From Actinomycetes bacterium (GTDB taxonomy: Bacteria > Actinomycetota > Acidimicrobiia > Acidimicrobiales > Acidimicrobiaceae), in assembly GCA_021790495.1 (NCBI GenBank), contig JAJYGZ010000232.1, positions 1-9,571 on the forward strand: a stretch of DNA of 9,571 nt, in the 5' to 3' direction. Shown here one piece after another: positions 5,516 through 9,571 of this stretch. A program made the position numbers and the translations under genes. Numbering within the stretch: position 1 is the first letter of the stretch; every line of letters starts with the position of its first letter. The notes beneath the pieces were generated by a model that worked only from the letters and a program-made list of their open reading frames with translations, did not search any database and had not been told where the DNA came from.

Positions 5516-6973
5516 TCAAATTAGACGGCCGATCTCCATTGGAGCAAGCGGAAGCGTGACCGCCACCCAAGCGCCGCCTGTTGGGCTATTGCCAAGATCC
5601 ACACTGCCGCCGTTGGCGACCACAAATGTTTTTACGACAGACAGCCCCAGTCCAGATCCTTCCGAGTGGCTGTCGTTGTGATTGGAGCCACGCGCAAAAC
5701 GCTCGAATGCCACCTCGCGGACGGCGGGATCGAACCCCGGCCCTTGGTCGGAAACCTTGATTTCGACCTGGGTTCCGACCTGCCTTACCATGACGCCAAC
5801 CGTCGAATCAACCGGAGAGAAGCGAATAGCGTTCTCGATGATATTCGAAAATACCTGGTGAAAAGCGTCAAGATCGCAAAAGCAGCGAACGTCGTCCCCG
5901 GGTAATATCTTGATGCCAACCCCAACTGCCCGGGCGCGCGAGGTGAACGAGGCGCACACTGACCCGAGAGTATCGCGCGCAGAGAAAGGCTCGGGATTCT
6001 GCGCCAGTTGGGCCTCGTCACCTTTGGCCAGAGTGAGAAGTTGCTCTGTCATTCTGATTAGCCGGTCGGTCTCCCGCGCCGCGGCCCCAATCGCTTGGCG
6101 CATCTGTGCTTGGGTGCGTTTGCCCCTGCCAGCAAGTTCAAGCTCAACCTTTAGTATCGAGAGCGGCGTCCGAAGTTCGTGTCCGGCGATTGCAACAAAG
6201 CCACGCTGGCGCGAGCTTGCCCGTGAAATTCGACCGAGGAGATCGTTCAGGGTCGTACCCAAGTGAGCGATCTCATCGTTGGAATCAGACACTGCCAAGA
6301 CACCAGAGGTTTCCGACTCAGTCATGGCTGCTGCGGCTTCTCGCATCCGCTCAACTGGCCTGAGGGCAGCCCTTGAGAGTGCGTACCCGGCCGCAGATGC
6401 TAGCGCGACGACACCGATCCCGAGAACCAGAAGGAACCAGATGGTTCGGGCAACTTGGGTCTCTACCGGAGAAAGCGGAGTGCCGGCCAAAATTACCAGA
6501 TTCGCTGAGCCCGGCACCGCCTCGACAACGACGAGTTGATTTCGTGCAGCGCCTCCTAGGGTGCCTGCGAAGGCCAACGGGCGTACCAGTGCTTCCCTGA
6601 CCTGGGGTGCCGATAGGACCGCGACGGCAGAGCCGAAGTGCGCAACTACCGAGGAGTCGGCCTTCACGATTTGAATCAATGTAACGGAGCTGCTTGCCGC
6701 GCTCACCGCGAATGGCGTACCGCTGATGCCGACATGGCTCGACACTTCAGCGTTATTCCCTGACTGGATCGAAATTGACTCGCCGCCGCTTCCCGACCCG
6801 CTCTGTGCGTCCGACGCATTACCAGCTATAACGAGCGCTCGAGCTTTGAGGGTTGTTGTTGCGGATGCGATAAGCCCTTGCGAAACCTGATGCACCAGGA
6901 AGACTGACCCCGCGAAAAACAGAAGTGCCGTCAGGCCGCCAAGCACCAAAGAAAGTTTGCCTTTCAGTGACAA
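5516..6973 (-). CDS. Sensor histidine kinase of a two-component system
   Basis: A 485-aa membrane kinase. TM1 is about 7-29, an extracytoplasmic sensor region about 30-172 (with a Ser/Gly-rich stretch near 54-73), and TM2 about 176-199. A HAMP linker follows (about 200-252). The HisKA domain has the phosphoacceptor His265 in AGHELRTPLS. The ATPase domain has an N-box (NIIENAIRFSP, Asn377 and Asn381), G1 DQGPGFDP (409-416), an F-box FERF and G2 GSGLGLSVVK (439-448). All catalytic boxes are intact. The start is TTG at 6971-6973, with GGAGAG 5 nt upstream, and it overlaps the end of the response regulator gene by 10 bp, so translation is coupled. The stimulus is unknown; the sensor region matches no domain I can name. 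Confidence 0.93.
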   Translation of the reverse strand: MSLKGKLSLVLGGLTALLFFAGSVFLVHQVSQGLIASATTTLKARALVIAGNASDAQSGSGSGGESISIQSGNNAEVSSHVGISGTPFAVSAASSSVTLIQIVKADSSVVAHFGSAVAVLSAPQVREALVRPLAFAGTLGGAARNQLVVVEAVPGSANLVILAGTPLSPVETQVARTIWFLLVLGIGVVALASAAGYALSRAALRPVERMREAAAAMTESETSGVLAVSDSNDEIAHLGTTLNDLLGRISRASSRQRGFVAIAGHELRTPLSILKVELELAGRGKRTQAQMRQAIGAAARETDRLIRMTEQLLTLAKGDEAQLAQNPEPFSARDTLGSVCASFTSRARAVGVGIKILPGDDVRCFCDLDAFHQVFSNIIENAIRFSPVDSTVGVMVRQVGTQVEIKVSDQGPGFDPAVREVAFERFARGSNHNDSHSEGSGLGLSVVKTFVVANGGSVDLGNSPTGGAWVAVTLPLAPMEIGRLI

Positions 6974-7665
6974 TTGTGCTCTCCGTTTCGGTTCGCCCGA
7001 AGACGATAACCGAACCCTCGGACTGTCTCAATATCGTGGGTTCCGAAGGGGTAATCGACTTTGCGCCGCAGATAACGAACCGTCTGATCCACGACGTTCG
7101 AAACCCAGTGTGCGTCAACCTGCCAGAGTTGGCTTACAAGCTGATCTCGGCTCAGAACCTGACCGGCGTGCCGCATCAGCATTTCAAGCAACGCGTACTC
7201 CCTGGGAGTCAACCTCTCCGTTAGTTCAATGTCGCCTTTGAACACCGTGCGGGAAGCGGGATCGAGTTTGAGATTCCCCGCGCAGATGACGGTCGGACGC
7301 ACGGGCTGGCCACGTCTCTGAAGCGCACGAATTCGCGCGCTGAGTTCTTCAAGGGAGAATGGCTTTGTCAGGTAGTCATCCGCGCCGGAATCCAGTCCTT
7401 CGACCTTGTCCCTAACGTCTACTCGAGCCGTCAGCATCAAGATCGGGCTCCAGGATCCACGTCTGCGTATTTCCCGACACACTTCGAATCCGTCCATGAC
7501 CGGGAGCATGACATCAAGAATGATCGCCTGGTAGTCCTCGCTCGATCCGTGCTCGGTAGCGGCCCTGCCATCCTGGACCCAGTCGACGACAAAACCATCT
7601 TCAGCGAGGGAGCGCGTTAGTAACGGGCCGAGCCGCATGTCATCTTCCGCGAGCAAAATTCTCAC
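6964..7665 (-). CDS. OmpR/PhoB-family response regulator
   Basis: A 233-aa transcription regulator, partner of the overlapping kinase. The receiver domain (1 to about 120) has the acidic pair DD (8-9), phospho-acceptor Asp51 in LDVMLPVMDGF, Thr79 in LTA and Lys101 in TKPF. The C-terminal winged helix (about 135-227) shows LTPREYALLEMLMRHAG, SRDQLVSQLW, the recognition-helix region VDQTVRYLRRKV and ETVRGFGYRL. I choose GTG at 7663-7665, which gives the family-typical start VRILLAEDD. A TTG seven codons upstream (7684-7686) would add LAKFLR and also has no good ribosome site. The GTG lies 7 nt after a TAAATT -10 candidate, so the mRNA may be leaderless, common in actinobacteria. Confidence 0.94.
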   Translation of the reverse strand: MRILLAEDDMRLGPLLTRSLAEDGFVVDWVQDGRAATEHGSSEDYQAIILDVMLPVMDGFEVCREIRRRGSWSPILMLTARVDVRDKVEGLDSGADDYLTKPFSLEELSARIRALQRRGQPVRPTVICAGNLKLDPASRTVFKGDIELTERLTPREYALLEMLMRHAGQVLSRDQLVSQLWQVDAHWVSNVVDQTVRYLRRKVDYPFGTHDIETVRGFGYRLRANRNGEHNCH

Positions 7666-7672
7666 CCGCAAG

Positions 7673-7706
7673 AATTTAGCGAGCAATCATGTGAATTTCA
7701 TGTAAA
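7673..7706 (-). promoter_or_regulatory. Response regulator promoter with 11-bp direct repeats (likely autoregulation)
   Basis: On the minus strand TTTACATGA (7706-7698) and TTCACATGA (7695-7687) are direct repeats, 8 of 9 identical, 11 bp apart. TAAATT (7678-7673) is a -10 candidate 8 nt after the second copy. The repeats replace a -35 box. ACAT-N7-ACAT and its distance to the -10 nearly match the secreted-protein promoter, so this is a candidate site for the encoded regulator. Confidence 0.5.
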
Positions 7707-7740
7707 GCATAATTACGTGAAACCACTCAGAAATGTTCCG

Positions 7741-7932
7741 TTACAACACTTCCGCGACGTAATTCACGGTTGGCGATTGTTGAGAGGAAGTTATAGCAAC
7801 ACCGAGGTTGATGGCGGGATCGGAGTTGATATTCACGTCCGATTGACGCGCGCCGTTCGGCGCGGTCTGCGGCAACGCGACGAGTGGAGTTCTAGCCGCG
7901 GTTGGGTTGGCGCTTTGGGCACCGGCGGGCAA
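7741..7932 (-). CDS. Possible small ORF, 63 aa, upstream of the response regulator
   Basis: The TTG at 7930-7932 has GGAAG 6 nt upstream; an in-frame TAG lies directly before it. The product has no recognised domain, signal peptide or membrane helix; the second half is rich in Asn, Ser and Val. It stops 34 bp before the response regulator's direct repeats. Start spacing is its only support, and it may well be chance. Confidence 0.22.
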   Translation of the reverse strand: MPAGAQSANPTAARTPLVALPQTAPNGARQSDVNINSDPAINLGVAITSSQQSPTVNYVAEVL

Positions 7933-8030
7933 CTAAGGCTTCCAGCGTCGCCGAGACGGGGAGTGGAACTTGATTCTCTGGCTGCCAAACTCGGATCGGC
8001 TGCCCTCGCAGGAGCGCCAAGATGGCCGCG

Positions 8031-8061
8031 CTTTCCCTCAAAAGCTTCTTTGAGGGAAAGC
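8031..8061. repeat. 12-bp perfect inverted repeat (hairpin)
   Basis: CTTTCCCTCAAA (8031-8042) and TTTGAGGGAAAG (8050-8061) pair perfectly around a 7-nt loop (AAGCTTC). No T-tract follows on either strand. It is not next to a confident gene end. It may be a terminator remnant, a protein site, or the end of a lost gene. Confidence 0.5.
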
Positions 8062-8411
8062 CCTAATTCCCTGGCCGCCGAATTACCCTGGCGTCCGCCC
8101 GGGCAGCGAGGGACGGTTCGCAGCCGAGCGAAAACCGATGCGCCGCAGCGTCACTAGGACTCCAGCCGTCGCTGCAAGTGGGGTGACCCGCCGTATCTCA
8201 AGGATGCTTGCGCGAGATTTAGAGCCCGACGAGCCGGACTGGAAAGGGTGGGCGCCAGTGAACTGTTGACGACCACCGATGAAAGGGAGATGGCGGGCAG
8301 GAAAATGCCACGAGTGGCCATCGGTTTTGTGTACCGCGCCACGCCGGGCGGTCGGAAGATCCGCTTTTGGCGCGCAGGCGCAGTCGGTAGCTGCGAGGCA
8401 AGGGGCATTAG

Positions 8412-8449
8412 GTAACAGAGAAGTAACAACTTCGAATTACTCCTGAAAC
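8412..8449 (+). promoter_or_regulatory. GlnR-type operator upstream of the PII gene
   Basis: Four pentamers start exactly 11 bp apart: GTAAC (8412), GTAAC (8423), GAATT (8434) and GAAAC (8445). The actinobacterial GlnR box is gTnAC-n6-GaAAC repeated twice. The first and last copies match fully, the second 4 of 5, the third poorly. Phasing, neighbouring nitrogen-control genes and position about 15 bp before a -35 candidate agree with activation by GlnR under nitrogen limitation. Confidence 0.6.
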
Positions 8450-8463
8450 ATCGTTTGCCTAAT

Positions 8464-8492
8464 TTGTCCTCAAACAGTCGGTTGTTTAACCA
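8464..8492 (+). promoter_or_regulatory. Promoter candidate for PII-glnD
   Basis: TTGTCC (8464-8469) and TAACCA (8487-8492) are 17 nt apart. Both hexamers are imperfect, as expected for an activated promoter. A leader of about 125 nt would precede the TTG start of PII. That leader includes a small hairpin (GAAGC/GCTTC, about 8512-8530) of unknown significance. Confidence 0.35.
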
Positions 8493-8542
8493 GCTTTGGC
8501 TGCAGGCGGTCGGAAGCGCTTAGGTGCTTCGGATCTGGATAA

Positions 8543-8962
<420 letters not shown>

Positions 8963-8986
8963 CCAGCGCGGCACGTTTCTCAGCTT

Positions 8987-9014
8987 GGCTTTGCGGCGAG
9001 GGCGCGAGCCTTTT
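8987..9014 (+). terminator. Possible attenuator between PII and glnD genes
   Basis: GGCT (8987-8990) can pair with AGCC (9007-9010), with an inner GCG/CGC stem and a bulge, followed by TTTT (9011-9014). It lies 24 nt after the PII stop, inside the 138-nt gap before glnD. If it works, it would lower glnD expression relative to PII. The stem is imperfect. Confidence 0.3.
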
Positions 9015-9100
9015 GCCGACTTTTCGGTGCGCTCGTACACGGGTGTCGCTTGTCCCTGGCATCGCCAAGCGGAAATGTTAGAGGGATCGGACTTCAATGA

Positions 9101-9571
9101 GTGAACAGAGCTGACCGAGCCATGGCGCTTGAGAGAGAATCCTCACCCAGGGTTGTCGAGTTCATAGCCCGCAGAGCCCGGGCTATTGAGGCCGATTGGA
9201 CAACCGTTGCTTCGATGGGGGAGCTGGTGGCGAGCGCGGATGAGTTCATATCGTCTTTAGCGACCGATCGCCACGGAATCGCCGTGGTCGCCATCGGTGG
9301 ATACGGCCGCAAGGAACTGGGTCCCCATTCAGATCTCGACGTATTGTTACTCCATAAGCCCCGGTTGGAGATTGAGCACCTGACCGAGAGTTTGTGGTAT
9401 CCCATTTGGGATTCGGGCGTGGCGCTCGACTATTCGGTTCGAACTGTGGCACAGGCGATCAGGGTCGCCGAAGCGGATCCCCGCGCCTTGGTTGGGATGC
9501 TCGATGCACGCCTGATCTGTGGAGTCGAGGTACTTTTCAACTCGCTCAAGACCAAGATCGCCGATCGTTTT
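9101..9571 (+). CDS. glnD: GlnD, PII nucleotidyltransferase, N-terminal part
   Basis: Modifies PII at Tyr51 in response to nitrogen status; in actinobacteria this is adenylylation, in proteobacteria uridylylation. The 157 codons present cover the nucleotidyltransferase head: VAIGGYGRKELGPHSDLDVL (63-82) with the metal-binding aspartates at 78 and 80, followed by LWYPIWDSG and the PRALVGMLDARLICG segment. The rest (HD and ACT domains expected) lies beyond the window. The earliest in-frame start is GTG at 9101, with an in-frame TGA right before it; ATG at 9122 is the alternative and neither has a strong Shine-Dalgarno sequence. It belongs to the PII operon. Confidence 0.92.
   Translation, partial: MNRADRAMALERESSPRVVEFIARRARAIEADWTTVASMGELVASADEFISSLATDRHGIAVVAIGGYGRKELGPHSDLDVLLLHKPRLEIEHLTESLWYPIWDSGVALDYSVRTVAQAIRVAEADPRALVGMLDARLICGVEVLFNSLKTKIADRF

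Larger units (their letters stand above)
7721..8411. other. 691-nt region without a convincing gene
   Basis: Between the two-component system and the PII operator, open frames exist on both strands but none has a recognisable domain, good start and plausible composition together. The plus frame 7717-8157 is arginine-rich and looks like a shadow. One minus frame stays open from about 8436 down to about 8049 without an ATG; its end (NSAARELGLSLKEAF) looks protein-like. The region may hold decayed genes. The clear structure is the hairpin at 8031-8061. Confidence 0.5.

Noticed and set aside
5511..5534. Direct repeat GCCGATC on both sides of the kinase stop codon
   Set aside because: Only 7 bp, partly coding; no sign of an attachment site or insertion.
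7717..8157. 146-codon plus-strand frame
   Set aside because: Arginine- and Pro-rich, no domain, no ribosome binding site, overlaps the response regulator promoter region; looks like chance.
3866..8190. 12-mer GTGGGGTGACCC present at 3866 and again at 8179
   Set aside because: A few shared 12-mers are expected by chance in 9.5 kb; the flanks differ.
8154..8429. 91-codon minus-strand frame with a hydrophobic start
   Set aside because: TTG start with poor spacing, no domain, and it would run through the GlnR-like operator.

Overview
The window reads as a moderately GC-rich Actinomycetota chromosome, possibly a deep lineage such as Acidimicrobiia (inference). Supporting signs are a class II DAHP synthase, an F420-type luciferase-like oxidoreductase, a DsbA-like protein related to mycothiol-dependent nitroreductases, a GlnR-type operator before a PII gene, and many GTG and TTG starts. 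No transposase, phage gene, CRISPR array, tRNA or rRNA was found.

Left part (1-3540). A class II DAHP synthase gene (3' end outside the window) points left. A three-gene block points right: LLM-class F420-dependent oxidoreductase, nadD (NAD synthesis) and rsfS (ribosome silencing factor). The divergent spacer holds a consensus-like -35/-10 pair overlapped by a perfect 7-bp inverted repeat. The rsfS Shine-Dalgarno sequence lies in one arm of a hairpin. Convergent to rsfS, 11 bp away, is a DsbA-family gene whose active site reads CPWT instead of CPWC.

Middle part (3541-7720), genes on the minus strand. From upstream to downstream: an OmpR-family response regulator, an overlapping histidine kinase (10 bp overlap), a small secreted protein of 84 aa, a 42-nt perfect palindrome, a long open frame without a usable start (perhaps a broken gene) that joins an unknown 83-aa gene through an ATGA overlap, and a small SHOCT-domain membrane protein. 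The response regulator gene and the secreted-protein gene share a promoter motif, ACAT-N7-ACAT (11-bp period), at almost the same distance from a -10-like hexamer. This suggests that the two-component system controls itself and the secreted protein.

Right part (7721-9571). About 690 bp has no convincing gene apart from one weak small ORF and a strong hairpin. Then comes a GlnR-like operator with 11-bp phasing, a promoter candidate, a PII gene (TTG start, exactly 112 aa, Tyr51 present) and the start of glnD, which modifies PII. No ammonium transporter gene lies between the operator and PII, although actinobacteria often have amt-glnK-glnD.
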